From: Diaphorobacter sp. HDW4B | Lineage (GTDB): Bacteria > Pseudomonadota > Gammaproteobacteria > Burkholderiales > Burkholderiaceae_C | NCBI RefSeq assembly: GCF_011305535.1 | Contig: NZ_CP049905.1 | Span: 62,001 to 126,000 of the forward strand | Reading direction: 5' to 3' | Length of the DNA stretch: 64,000 nucleotides | Shown: in pieces, positions 1 to 9,505 of the stretch | Position numbering within the stretch: the first letter of the stretch is position 1 | How the letters are laid out: each line of letters begins with the position of its first letter | The notes under the pieces: generated by a model | Database searches by the model: none | Seen by the model: the letters and a program-made list of their open reading frames with translations, nothing else | What the model was told of the DNA's origin: nothing | Translations under genes and position numbers: made by a program

Positions 1-1
1 G

Positions 2-406
2 GAAGTCACGCTGGAGCGCCCGACGCGCCTCGTGCACCCGCGCTATCCGATCTACATCGCGCCCAAGGAAAATCACCTGTTCGTGATCGGCGCGACCGAG
101 ATCGAGTCGGACGACATGTCGCCCGCGAGCGTGCGCTCGACGCTGGAGTTGCTGTCGGCAGCCTACGCCGTGCATTCGGGCTTTGCCGAAGCGCGCATTC
201 TGGAAATCGCCACGCAATGCCGCCCCACTCTGCCCGACAATCTGCCTGCCGTGCGCCAAGTGCGCAAGAATGTGCTCGAAGTGAACGGTCTGTACCGCCA
301 CGGTTTCATGATCTCGCCCGCGATGCTGGATGTGGTCATGGAAGTGCTGGAGACCGGACAATCGACACTTGCTCCCCGTTTTGACCTTTCCGTGCAGATC
401 GACTGA
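2..406 (+). CDS. thiO: Glycine oxidase ThiO, C-terminal part (cut by window edge)
   Basis: The reading frame is open from base 2, so the gene begins upstream of the window; about 134 C-terminal residues are present. They resemble the end of FAD-dependent D-amino-acid-oxidase-fold proteins: a CRPTLPDNLP segment, then GLYRHGFMISPAM, which matches the Gly-Tyr-Arg-x-Gly region near the flavin and substrate. In thiamine synthesis ThiO oxidises glycine to the imine that supplies carbon and nitrogen for the thiazole ring. The assignment to ThiO rather than another amine oxidase rests on its place 30 bp before thiS and on thiG and thiE following on the same strand. The N-terminal dinucleotide-binding motif is outside the window. 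Confidence 0.85.
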   Translation, partial: EVTLERPTRLVHPRYPIYIAPKENHLFVIGATEIESDDMSPASVRSTLELLSAAYAVHSGFAEARILEIATQCRPTLPDNLPAVRQVRKNVLEVNGLYRHGFMISPAMLDVVMEVLETGQSTLAPRFDLSVQID

Positions 407-436
407 AAAACGTCGCCCGCCTCAAGTGATACCGCC

Positions 437-634
437 ATGAACGTGACCGTCAACCAGAAAAACATGGACCTGCCAGACAACGCCACCGTCGCCGACCTCG
501 TGGCGCAGATGCAGGCCAAGCCACCGTTCGCCGTCGCGGTGAACATGCAGTTCGTGCCCAAAACCGGCTACGCGCAGCACGCGCTGACCGCTGGCGACGC
601 CGTCGAGGTGATCTCGCCAGTCACGGGCGGCTGA
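437..634 (+). CDS. thiS: Sulfur carrier protein ThiS
   Basis: A 65-residue ubiquitin-like protein ending in the GG tail that is adenylated and then converted to a thiocarboxylate as sulfur donor for the thiazole. The sequence has the usual order: a short beta strand (MNVTVNQKN), LPDNATVADLV, a central FAVAVN segment and the end DAVEVISPVTGG. Its length is normal for the family. It lies between thiO and thiG in a tight same-strand run, so cotranscription is likely. I see no ThiF-type activating enzyme in the window. Confidence 0.93.
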   Translation: MNVTVNQKNMDLPDNATVADLVAQMQAKPPFAVAVNMQFVPKTGYAQHALTAGDAVEVISPVTGG

Positions 635-666
635 GCTCCAAGAACAAAAATCAGGTTGAAATCCAT

Positions 667-1497
667 ATGTCCCAAACACACACGTCCACTGACCTGAACA
701 CCGGCAACGACCCGTTCGTGCTGTACGGCCAGACCCTGCAAAGCCGCCTGTTGCTGGGCACGGCACGCTACCCTTCGCCAGCCGTGCTGCAGGCCGCTGT
801 CGCACGGTCCAAGCCCGGCATGGTCACCGCATCGCTGCGCCGTCAGGGCAGCAATGCTGCAGAAACCGGCAGCAGCTTCTGGGAACTGCTGCGCAGCCTG
901 AACGTGCCCGTGCTGCCCAACACCGCCGGTTGCCACAGCGCGCAGGAAGCCATCACCACCGCGCAGATGGCGCGTGAGGTGTTCGACACACCATGGATCA
1001 AGCTGGAGCTGATCGGCGACGACTACACGCTGCAGCCCGATACGCTGAACCTGGTCTCCACCGCCGAACATCTGATCCGCGAAGGCTTCTGGGTGCTGCC
1101 GTATTGCACCGAAGATCTGGTGCTGTGCCAGCGTCTGGTCGATGTGGGCTGCCAGGCCGTCATGCCCTGGGCCGCACCCATCGGCACGGGCCGTGGCCCC
1201 ATCAACCCCTACGCGCTGCAGATGCTGCGCGAGCGCCTGACCGTGCCCATGCTGGTGGACGCGGGCCTCGGCCTGCCATCGCACGCCTGCCAGGTGATGG
1301 AATGGGGTTTTGACGGCGTGCTGCTGAACACCGCCGTGGCACTGGCCACCGATCCAATTGCGATGGCCGGCGCGTTTGCCGATGCCGTCAGCGCAGGCCG
1401 TGCCGCACGCACCGCTGGCGCAATGACGCCGCAGGCCTCCGCCCAGCCCAGCACGCCCGTGCTCGGCACCCCGTTCTGGCATCACAACAATGGCTGA
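667..1497 (+). CDS. thiG: Thiazole synthase ThiG
   Basis: A 276-residue TIM-barrel enzyme that builds the thiazole phosphate carboxylate from 1-deoxy-xylulose 5-phosphate, the ThiO-derived imine and the ThiS thiocarboxylate. Recognisable family segments are LLLGTARYPSP near residue 29, VTASLRRQ near 53, and PWIKLELIGDD, whose lysine (about residue 112) is the expected Schiff-base residue. MPWAAPIGTGRG, VDAGLGLPSHACQVMEWGFDGVLLNTA and the phosphate-binding end follow. About 14 N-terminal and 20 C-terminal residues are extra compared with short homologues. The end overlaps thiE by 8 bp, indicating translational coupling. Confidence 0.95.
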   Translation: MSQTHTSTDLNTGNDPFVLYGQTLQSRLLLGTARYPSPAVLQAAVARSKPGMVTASLRRQGSNAAETGSSFWELLRSLNVPVLPNTAGCHSAQEAITTAQMAREVFDTPWIKLELIGDDYTLQPDTLNLVSTAEHLIREGFWVLPYCTEDLVLCQRLVDVGCQAVMPWAAPIGTGRGPINPYALQMLRERLTVPMLVDAGLGLPSHACQVMEWGFDGVLLNTAVALATDPIAMAGAFADAVSAGRAARTAGAMTPQASAQPSTPVLGTPFWHHNNG

Positions 1498-2413
1498 TCA
1501 CAGCATGCAATCCAACCCATCCGTTGACGCCATGAAGCAAGCCATTCTGGCGCAGCATGGCAAGGACTTCGCGGACTTCCCCGCGCAGCCCGCCCCCGCG
1601 CCGACGAATGACGATGCGGCCTACCGCGCAGCGCTTGCCGCCTCCAGCGAACTCGGTTTCATCGGGCATGACGCCGAATGCGTGGCACAAGCATGGAAAG
1701 CCCAGACCGCACGCATCGGCCAGTTCGATGCTGCCGCATGGCCCGTCGAACCAGCAGACTTCGGCATGCAGCCCATGCCGCATGCCAAGCCGTTCGCCGC
1801 ATGCCCCCAAAATCTCGGCCTGTACGCCGTGTTGCCAGACGCCGCATCGGTTGGCCGCATGGCGCGCGCTGGCGTGCCGACCGTGCAACTGCGCTTCAAG
1901 TCGACCGACCCGGAAGCCGTCGAGGCCGAGGTGAAGGCCGCCGTCGAAGCTGTGCGTGGCACAAACGCGAATCTCTACATCAACGACCACTGGCGCATCG
2001 CGATTGCGGCGGGCTCGTATGGCGTGCATCTGGGTCAGGAAGATCTGGACGCGCTCACGCAGCAAGAGATCGACACGCTGCGCGATTCCGGCGTGCGTCT
2101 GGGTGTCAGCACCCACGGCTATGCCGAGATGGTGCGTGCCGACAAGGTCGCGCCAAGCTACATCGCCATGGGCGCGGTGTTCCCCACCACGCTCAAGAAG
2201 ATGGCGACCGTGCCGCAAGGCGTGGCGCGTCTGGAGCGCTACGCCAAGCTGATGCGCGACTACCCGCAAGTAGCGATCGGCGGCATCGGGCTGGAGCAGT
2301 TCCCGCAGATCCTCGCCACGGGTGTGGGATCGATTGCCGTGGTGCGCGCCATCGTCAACGCCGCCGATCCCGAAAAGGCCGCTGCCGAGTTGATGCATGC
2401 TATGGGCTCATGA
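1490..2413 (+). CDS. thiE: Thiamine phosphate synthase ThiE with N-terminal extension
   Basis: ThiE joins the hydroxymethylpyrimidine diphosphate and thiazole phosphate moieties to give thiamine phosphate. The canonical (beta/alpha)8 core starts near residue 105 (LGLYAVLPDAASVGRM) and shows VPTVQLRFKS, LYINDHWRIAI, GVHLGQEDLD, GVSTHGYAEM, YIAMGAVFPTTLKK and the terminal AIGGIG segment. The protein is 307 residues against about 210 for a stand-alone ThiE. The first ~100 residues are not part of the core and may be a remnant of a fused pyrimidine kinase; that is only inference. The start at 1490 overlaps the end of thiG. Later in-frame starts exist, but the open upstream reading favours the long form. 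Confidence 0.88.
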   Translation: MADHSMQSNPSVDAMKQAILAQHGKDFADFPAQPAPAPTNDDAAYRAALAASSELGFIGHDAECVAQAWKAQTARIGQFDAAAWPVEPADFGMQPMPHAKPFAACPQNLGLYAVLPDAASVGRMARAGVPTVQLRFKSTDPEAVEAEVKAAVEAVRGTNANLYINDHWRIAIAAGSYGVHLGQEDLDALTQQEIDTLRDSGVRLGVSTHGYAEMVRADKVAPSYIAMGAVFPTTLKKMATVPQGVARLERYAKLMRDYPQVAIGGIGLEQFPQILATGVGSIAVVRAIVNAADPEKAAAELMHAMGS

Positions 2414-2479
2414 CGTCGGGAGAAATTCTCACATCTGAGAACCCGCACAAGTGAGCACTCATGCCGCCATAATCGTGGC

Positions 2480-4009
2480 ATGAGCAGCACATCCATTACT
2501 TTTTCTCAGGTCGGCATCGTTGGCACAGGTGCCATGGGCCGTGGCATTGCACAGATCGCCGCGCAGGCGGGCAGCAAGGTCTGTCTTTTCGACACCAACC
2601 CCGAAGCCGCCGCTGCCGCGCAAAAGCAGATCGAGCAGCAATGGCAGAAGCTCGCCGAAAAGGGAAAGATCGACGCAGCCAAGGCGGCAGAGTGGTCCGC
2701 CCTGCTCCAGCCCGTCACCACGCTCAATGACCTGTCGTCCTGCGATCTGGTGATCGAGGCCATCGTCGAGCGTCTGGATGTGAAGCGCGAACTCTTCGCC
2801 CAGCTCGAAACCATCGTGGAAAGCACCGCCGTGCTGGTGACCAACACCTCGTCGCTGTCGGTCACCGCGATTGCCGCGAATCTCAAGTCCGCACACCGAT
2901 TTGCGGGCTACCACTTCTTCAACCCCGTGCCGCTCATGAAGGTGGTCGAAGTGATCGCCGGTCTCAAGACCGATGCCGCCACCTGCGAACGCCTCACGCA
3001 ATACACCCGCGAGATGGGCCATACGCCCGTCACCGCGCAGGACACGCCGGGCTTCATCGTCAACCACGCGGGCCGTGGCTACGGCACCGAAGCGCTGCGC
3101 ATCCTCAACGAAGGCGTGACCGACATCGTCACCATCGACCGCATCCTGCGCGATCAGGTCGGCTTCAAGCTCGGCCCCTTCGAGCTGATGGACTTGACCG
3201 GCCTCGACGTGTCGCACCCGGTCATGGAGTCGATCTACAACCAGTACTACCAGGAGCCGCGCTACCGCCCGAGCGTCATCGCCGCGCAGCGCGTGGCCGG
3301 TGGTGTGTTCGGTCGCAAGACCAGCGAAGGCTTCTACCAATACATCGACGGCGCGCAGCAAGTGCCCGAAGAACCGCCCGTGCCGGTGGTCGAGAACATG
3401 CCGCCGGTCTGGGTTTCGACCCGCGCCGCGCGCCGCGCCGAGCTGTACCAACTGCTCAAGGAACTGGGTGCCACGGTGGAAACCGGCCAGTCGCCATCCG
3501 CGCAAGCGCTGACGCTGGTTGCGCCGCTGGGCTTTGACGTGACGACCGTCGCCGTGGTCGAGCGCCTCGATCCCGCACGCACCGTCGGCATCGACATGCT
3601 GGTCGAAGACGCCGCCACCAAGCGCCGCGTGCTCGCCACCAACCCTGCCACCCGCACCGATTACCGCGACGCCGCGCACGCCCTGTTCGCGCGCGACGGC
3701 AAGAAGGTTTCGGTGATCCGCGACAGCGGCGGCTTCGTCACCCAGCGCGTGGTGGCCTGCATCGTCAACATCGCCAGCGACATCTGCCAGCAAGGCATCT
3801 GCACACCCAAGGACCTGGAAACCGCCGTCACGCTCGGCCTCGGCTACCCCATGGGTCCGCTCGCCATGGGCAACCGCTGGGGGCCGACCAATGTGCTCGA
3901 AGTGCTGTTCAACATGCAGACCGTCTACGGCGACACGCGTTACCGCCCCAGCCCCTGGCTGCGTCGCCGTGGTGCCATCGGCCTGAGCCTGATGCACGAA
4001 GAAGAGTGA
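2480..4009 (+). CDS. 3-hydroxyacyl-CoA dehydrogenase, PaaH-like
   Basis: A 509-residue NAD-dependent 3-hydroxyacyl-CoA dehydrogenase. The N-terminal Rossmann domain has Gly-x-Gly-x2-Gly at residues 15-20 (VGIVGTGAMGRG), then DTNPEAAAAA, VTNTSSLSV and the catalytic segment GYHFFNPVPLMKVVEV with its histidine. Two C-terminal 3HCDH domains follow, one around TPGFIVNHAGRGYG and one around SGGFVTQRVVACIV. This double-domain length is typical of PaaH/PaaC, the 3-hydroxyadipyl-CoA dehydrogenase of phenylacetate degradation. No other paa gene is visible apart from the crotonase 48 bp downstream, so the physiological substrate is not certain. Confidence 0.88.
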   Translation: MSSTSITFSQVGIVGTGAMGRGIAQIAAQAGSKVCLFDTNPEAAAAAQKQIEQQWQKLAEKGKIDAAKAAEWSALLQPVTTLNDLSSCDLVIEAIVERLDVKRELFAQLETIVESTAVLVTNTSSLSVTAIAANLKSAHRFAGYHFFNPVPLMKVVEVIAGLKTDAATCERLTQYTREMGHTPVTAQDTPGFIVNHAGRGYGTEALRILNEGVTDIVTIDRILRDQVGFKLGPFELMDLTGLDVSHPVMESIYNQYYQEPRYRPSVIAAQRVAGGVFGRKTSEGFYQYIDGAQQVPEEPPVPVVENMPPVWVSTRAARRAELYQLLKELGATVETGQSPSAQALTLVAPLGFDVTTVAVVERLDPARTVGIDMLVEDAATKRRVLATNPATRTDYRDAAHALFARDGKKVSVIRDSGGFVTQRVVACIVNIASDICQQGICTPKDLETAVTLGLGYPMGPLAMGNRWGPTNVLEVLFNMQTVYGDTRYRPSPWLRRRGAIGLSLMHEEE

Positions 4010-4057
4010 TCTGCAAAGCAGGTCTGACCACCGCACACAACGATTGAGACAAACACC

Positions 4058-4837
4058 ATGCCCGCCGAACTCAAAAGCGCAAGCCACGATCACACGCTGG
4101 TCCTCACCCTCAACGACCCCGCGACGCGCAACGCGCTCGGCCCCGACATCTATGCGGCCGGCGTCGAAGCGCTCAACGGCGCGGAACGCAATCGCGACAT
4201 CCGCAGCGTGATCATCACCGGCGCGAACGGCATGTTCAGCGCGGGCGGCAATCTCCATCGTCTGCAGGCGCGCCGTCAGGAAAGCGCCGAAGAACAAGCG
4301 CGCGGCGTGAATGCGCTGCATGGCTGGATCGACACCATCCGCAACTTTCCCAAGCCGGTGATCGCCGCCGTGGAAGGCCCGGCGGCCGGTGCCGGTTTCT
4401 CGCTCGCGCTGGCCTGCGACCTCATCGTCGCCTCGCGCGACGCCGTGTTCATCATGGCCTATGCGCGCGTGGGCCTGTCGCCCGATGGCGGCGGCACATG
4501 GAGCCTCGCCCAATCGCTGCCGCGCCAGTTGGCGATGGAAATCCTCATGGGCGCCGACAAGGTGGACGTGCAGCGCCTGTACCAGCTAGGCGTGGTCAAC
4601 CGCCTGTCGCAACCCGGCGAAGCGCTGAACGATGCACTGGCTTTGGCCAACACACTCAACCAGCGCGCGCCCAACGCGCTGGCCAGCATCAAGGACCTGG
4701 TGACCGAAGCCAGCGGCAACAGCCTGCACGAGCACCTGGACAACGAGCGCAATCATTTCGTGAAAAACCTCTCGCACGCCAACGCTGGCGAGGGCATTGC
4801 GGCCTTCTTCGACAAACGCGCACCGCGATATCAGTAA
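4058..4837 (+). CDS. Enoyl-CoA hydratase/isomerase family protein
   Basis: A 259-residue crotonase-fold protein. The oxyanion-hole segments are FSAGGNLHRL (about residues 60-69) and EGPAAGAGFSLALACDL (about 106-121). At the position that is usually a glutamate, LSPDGGGTW carries Asp143. An acidic residue at this site is used by hydratases and by PaaG-type isomerases, and aspartate there fits an isomerase as well as a hydratase. The gene follows the 3-hydroxyacyl-CoA dehydrogenase by 48 bp on the same strand, and the two probably act on successive acyl-CoA intermediates. The exact substrate cannot be read from the sequence. Confidence 0.87.
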   Translation: MPAELKSASHDHTLVLTLNDPATRNALGPDIYAAGVEALNGAERNRDIRSVIITGANGMFSAGGNLHRLQARRQESAEEQARGVNALHGWIDTIRNFPKPVIAAVEGPAAGAGFSLALACDLIVASRDAVFIMAYARVGLSPDGGGTWSLAQSLPRQLAMEILMGADKVDVQRLYQLGVVNRLSQPGEALNDALALANTLNQRAPNALASIKDLVTEASGNSLHEHLDNERNHFVKNLSHANAGEGIAAFFDKRAPRYQ

Positions 4838-4931
4838 GATAAGAGGCTAGGCAAGCCCTCGCTTGCCGCCAAGGCACGCTGCGTCGCCCGAGTGACAGCA
4901 GGTGCCGCGTCAGTCACCCAAAAGACAGCCT

Positions 4932-5648
4932 ATGGACGAGCCGATTCTTAGCATAGAAGAACGTGAAGCGATCAACAGTGGTCGCTGGTTTTCATCTTTG
5001 TCGCCCTCGCTGCGACATGACATTCTTCGATGCGCTTACGTCAAAAGATTTCGAGATGGGGGGCTGATCTGCGCGCGCGGCGACCCACCGGACGAGTGGA
5101 TCGCATGCGCCCGCGGCGCGGTGCGCGTGAGCTCGACATCGATCTCCGGCAAGCAGATCACGCTGACCTACGTGGAGCCCGGCATCTGGTTTGGCGACGT
5201 GGCAATGTTCGACGGAGACCGCCGCACGCACGACGCCTACGCGCATGGCGACTCGACCATCCTGTGCGTGGCCCGCGCCGACTTCAAGAAAATCCTCTCG
5301 CAACACGCCGAACTGTACGACGCCCTGCTCCAACTGCAATCGCGCCGCATCCGGCAGCTCTTCGGTCTGGTGGAAGACCTCAACACACTGCCCTTGCGCT
5401 CGCGCCTTGCCAAACAGCTGATTCACTTGGCGCGCAGCTATGGTGTGCCCAGTCTTGCGGACGGCGACGAAATCCGCATTGGTCTGCAGCTCGCGCAGGA
5501 AGAGTTGGCGCAGCTCCTGGGTGCGTCGCGGCAGCGCGTGAATCAGGAGCTCAAGGCCATGGAGCGGGAGGATGCTATCCGCATCGAGCCGGGTGGCTTG
5601 GTCGTGCGCGATCGCTCGAAGCTTATGCGGATTGCCGAGGCGAACTAA
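4932..5648 (+). CDS. Crp/Fnr family transcriptional regulator
   Basis: A 238-residue regulator with an N-terminal cyclic-nucleotide-binding-like beta barrel (RFRDGGLICARGDPPDEW, then LTYVEPGIWFGDVAMFDG), a long dimerisation helix and a C-terminal winged helix. The recognition region is LAQEELAQLLGASRQRVNQELKAM. No Fnr-type cysteine cluster is seen, so it is unlikely to sense oxygen through an iron-sulfur cluster. I chose the ATG at 4932; a GTG at 4902 would add ten residues unlike the family. It follows the two acyl-CoA genes but has about 94 bp of its own upstream region. Its ligand and targets are unknown. Confidence 0.88.
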   Translation: MDEPILSIEEREAINSGRWFSSLSPSLRHDILRCAYVKRFRDGGLICARGDPPDEWIACARGAVRVSSTSISGKQITLTYVEPGIWFGDVAMFDGDRRTHDAYAHGDSTILCVARADFKKILSQHAELYDALLQLQSRRIRQLFGLVEDLNTLPLRSRLAKQLIHLARSYGVPSLADGDEIRIGLQLAQEELAQLLGASRQRVNQELKAMEREDAIRIEPGGLVVRDRSKLMRIAEAN

Positions 5649-5699
5649 GTTCGTCAAGTGCGCCTTGCCAGCGCCGTGTTTTCTTTGATTGCGCTGGCC

Positions 5700-5834
5700 G
5701 GGACTGCCCCCGGCGGGGCAGTAACTTTTTTGCTTGCGCACAAAAAAGTCACCAAAAAATGCGCTGGAAGTCACACGATAGAACTCACTGCGCGACTGCG
5801 TCGCTCCGTTCGGGCAACTATCGTGAGTCAGACC
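5700..5834 (+). repeat. Structured interspersed repeat, family 1, copy A
   Basis: The copy begins with CCCCGGCGGGGCAGTAACTT, continues through AAAAAGTCACCAAAA, and ends in a stem-loop. The outer stem pairs CACGATAG (5774-5781) with CTATCGTG (5818-5825). An inner hairpin GCGAC-TGC-GTCGC lies at 5792-5804. The linkers AACTCACTGCG and CTCCGTTCGGGCAA are shared with copy B, whereas the stem sequences differ but still pair. Confidence 0.7.
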
Positions 5835-6113
5835 AAAAACTGGGGAGGGTGCGGCTGCACTCTTCGGTGCAGCCGCGAGGCGCCAGCCTCACAACGAAAT
5901 ACACATTGATTGGGCACGAGGTTTCTGGGTCCAATCCGGTTTGGCCGCCTCTCCCCACCAGCCCTCTTCCGCAAGCAAGCGAGGGGGCAACACAACCAGC
6001 GCCACACGCCGGTCAAACACCCCCCACAAAACCAGCGCACCCACATCTCGCGAAGTCGCGAGATGCACGGCCACGAGCGCAGCGAAGTGCCGTCACTTCC
6101 TCTTATGAAAACA

Positions 6114-6255
6114 CTGACTCGCGGCGGTTGCCCGAACGGAGAGCCCTACGGGCTCGCAGTGAGTTCTGCCGCGTGACCCCGCATTCAAGCGCGCTTTTGG
6201 TGACTTTTCGCGCGCCAGCGAAAAGTTACTCGCCCGCCGGGGCGAGACCCGGCCC
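6114..6255 (-). repeat. Structured interspersed repeat, family 1, copy B (inverted)
   Basis: The reverse complement of this segment aligns with copy A along its length (GGCGGGCGAGTAACTTTT, GAAAAGTCACCAAAA, CAGAACTCACTGCGAG, CTCCGTTCGGGCAAC). The corresponding stem is CGCGGC (6120-6125) with GCCGCG (6168-6173), and the inner hairpin is GAGCCC-TAC-GGGCTC (6141-6155). Both differ in sequence from copy A but keep base pairing. The copy lies about 70 bp before the phosphotransferase start. Confidence 0.7.
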
Positions 6256-6325
6256 CCGCCCTCAACTCCCGAGCAGAAGTTGAAAACCCCACCCAAACCA
6301 AACAAAGCAAAAAGGAAAACAACAA

Positions 6326-7447
6326 ATGAGCCAGTTTGACGCCTTCATAGGCACCCGCCCCGTAGCCGACCGCCACGCCTTCAACACAGAATCCCTGGCG
6401 AACTGGATGACGCACCACATCCAACATTTCCAAGGCCCCTTGAACGTGGAAATGTTCAAAGGCGGCCAATCCAACCCCACCTACAAACTCATCACGCCAT
6501 CAAACACTTACGTGATGCGCGCCAAACCAGGCCCAGCAGCCAAACTGCTCCCCTCGGCCCATGCGATAGAACGCGAGTACGCCGTGATGCGCGCACTCCA
6601 AAACACCGACGTCCCCGTCCCGAAAATGCTCGCCCTCTGCGAAGACGAATCCATCATCGGCCGCGCCTTCTACATCATGGAGTTCATGCAGGGCCGCGTG
6701 CTGTGGGACCAATCTCTGCCTGGCATGAGCAACGCAGAACGCGCCGCCATATACGACGAAATGAACCGCGTGATTTCCGCGCTGCACAGCGTGGATTTCA
6801 AAGCGCGCGGTCTGGGTGAATACGGCAAGCCGGGCAACTATTTCGAGCGCCAGATCGCGCGCTGGAGCAAGCAGTACCAGGCCTCGGTCACGCAGCCCAT
6901 TCCCGAGATGGACCAGCTCATGCAATGGCTGCCTGCCCACATGCCAGCGAGCGCGCGCGACGAGCGGCTTGTGTCCATCGTGCATGGCGATTACCGGCTC
7001 GACAATCTGATGTTCCACCCCACCGAGCCGCGTGTGATCGCCGTGCTCGACTGGGAGCTGTCCACGCTCGGCCATCCGCTCGCGGACTTCAGCTACCACT
7101 GCATGAGCTGGCATATCCCGCACCAGCTCTCGCGCGGCATCGGCGGCCTCGACATTGTGGCGCTCGGCATTCCTGATGAAGACAGCTACATCACACGTTA
7201 TTGCGACCGTACAGGCATCGCCCGCTTTTGTGAAGAACACGGCATCACCACTCGCGCCGAGTTAAGGGCCGACTGGCCCTGGTATCTGGCCTACAACATG
7301 TTCCGCATCGCGGCGATTCTGCAAGGCATCGCCAAGCGCGTGGAAGCTGGAACCGCCGCCAGCACAGAAGCCAAAGCCACGGGCGCGCAGACGCAGCCCA
7401 TCGCACAACTCGCTTGGTCATTCGCGCAGAAAGTCGACCAGCGCTGA
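6326..7447 (+). CDS. Phosphotransferase family protein (APH/ACAD10 kinase-like)
   Basis: A 373-residue kinase-fold protein of the aminoglycoside phosphotransferase superfamily. It shows the N-lobe segment [12 protein letters not shown] with YVMRAKPGP (ATP-binding lysine), the catalytic loop [16 protein letters not shown] (HGD-x4-N) and the metal-binding [16 protein letters not shown]. This subgroup sits with acyl-CoA dehydrogenases rather than with antibiotic resistance. The next gene, 49 bp on, is an acyl-CoA dehydrogenase, mirroring the two halves of eukaryotic ACAD10/ACAD11. In those and in the bacterial Lva pathway a hydroxyacyl-CoA is phosphorylated before elimination. A similar role is inferred here, not shown. 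Confidence 0.85.
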   Translation: MSQFDAFIGTRPVADRHAFNTESLANWMTHHIQHFQGPLNVEMFKGGQSNPTYKLITPSNTYVMRAKPGPAAKLLPSAHAIEREYAVMRALQNTDVPVPKMLALCEDESIIGRAFYIMEFMQGRVLWDQSLPGMSNAERAAIYDEMNRVISALHSVDFKARGLGEYGKPGNYFERQIARWSKQYQASVTQPIPEMDQLMQWLPAHMPASARDERLVSIVHGDYRLDNLMFHPTEPRVIAVLDWELSTLGHPLADFSYHCMSWHIPHQLSRGIGGLDIVALGIPDEDSYITRYCDRTGIARFCEEHGITTRAELRADWPWYLAYNMFRIAAILQGIAKRVEAGTAASTEAKATGAQTQPIAQLAWSFAQKVDQR

Positions 7448-7496
7448 CCACAATCCAGTCAACAGACAAGCCCACCATTTTCAGGAGATAACACGC

Positions 7497-8771
<1,275 letters not shown>

Positions 8772-8838
8772 TCCGATTCGGTAAGCAAGCCGATCCCGCG
8801 CCTGCCAGAATGAAAGGCGTGGCCGCATTCCAGCCACA

Positions 8839-9495
8839 ATGCGAGCCATGCCGATCAACACCCCGCAAATCATCGACACCGCGCGCCAGATTCTCGAAGT
8901 CTCGGCCACCATCGCCTTCGCCCTCAGCGGCGTGCTCAAGGCCGCGCACAAGAAGCTCGATGTGGTGGGCGTCTGCGTGATGGCCTTCATCGCAGCCTTC
9001 GGCGGCGGCACGCTGCGCGACCTGCTGCTCGACAACCGGCCATTCTTCTGGGCGAAAAACGACTACCTCGTCTGGGCGGTCATGCTCATCAGCCTGCTCG
9101 CCATCGTCTTCCTGCGCCAGAAGCACTTCCACATCACCGAACGCGCCATGCTCTGGCCCGACATGCTCGGCCTCGGCCTCTTCACCGCCGTTGGCGTGGA
9201 CATGGCCGCCGAACTCGGCATGTCACCGCTCATCAGCGTGATGATGGGCGTGGTTACCGGCGTCTTCGGCGGCGTCCTGCGCGACGTGCTCTGCGGCGAA
9301 ATTCCACAGGCGTTCAGAGATCATCAGCCCTATGCTGTCTGCGCGATGGCGGGGGGGTGCGTGGATTTGGTTTTGCGGCAGTTTCCAGCACTGCCTGAAA
9401 CTGCGCCGATGCTGGCCTGCGTGGTGGTGACCGCAGGTCTGCGCGCTCTCGCGATGTGGAGGCAGTGGCGAATTCCTTCGTGGCGGGTGGAGTGA
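8839..9495 (+). CDS. TRIC/YicG-like membrane protein (UPF0126)
   Basis: A 218-residue protein with about seven hydrophobic helices and two internal glycine-rich repeats, AAFGGGTLRDLLLDNRPFFW (about residues 52-71) and GVFGGVLRDVLCGEIP (about 150-165). This two-fold repeat is the hallmark of bacterial homologues of trimeric intracellular cation channels, which conduct monovalent cations in the inner membrane. It is separated by 67 bp from the acyl-CoA dehydrogenase and converges on the LysR gene. An ATG nine bases further in would serve equally well as the start. The physiological role in bacteria is not settled. Confidence 0.85.
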   Translation: MRAMPINTPQIIDTARQILEVSATIAFALSGVLKAAHKKLDVVGVCVMAFIAAFGGGTLRDLLLDNRPFFWAKNDYLVWAVMLISLLAIVFLRQKHFHITERAMLWPDMLGLGLFTAVGVDMAAELGMSPLISVMMGVVTGVFGGVLRDVLCGEIPQAFRDHQPYAVCAMAGGCVDLVLRQFPALPETAPMLACVVVTAGLRALAMWRQWRIPSWRVE

Positions 9496-9505
9496 GCAGC
9501 TTTAT

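Larger units (their letters stand above)
5649..6325. other. 677-bp gene-free region with paired structured repeats
   Basis: No convincing gene lies between the Crp/Fnr regulator and the phosphotransferase gene; open frames here are repeat-derived. The region holds two copies of one repeat in opposite orientation (about 5700-5834 and 6114-6255). Two strong hairpins lie between them: a 10-bp stem at 5851-5860/5867-5876 (GCGGCTGCAC with a TCTTCG loop) and a 9-bp palindrome at 6045-6064 (ATCTCGCGA-AG-TCGCGAGAT). No coding role is seen. Confidence 0.7.

Noticed and set aside
2459-4513. A 684-codon minus-strand frame over the hydroxyacyl-CoA dehydrogenase and crotonase genes
   Set aside because: The plus-strand genes have full catalytic motifs; the antisense product is Gly/His/Arg/Val-rich without recognisable domains.
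5658-6305. Several 60-94 codon frames on both strands after the Crp/Fnr gene
   Set aside because: They are produced by the family 1 repeats and their hairpins; the peptides reflect repeat DNA rather than a protein.
6326-7447. Aminoglycoside resistance kinase
   Set aside because: The fold is the same, but sequence type and the adjacent acyl-CoA dehydrogenase place it with ACAD10-like kinases rather than resistance enzymes.
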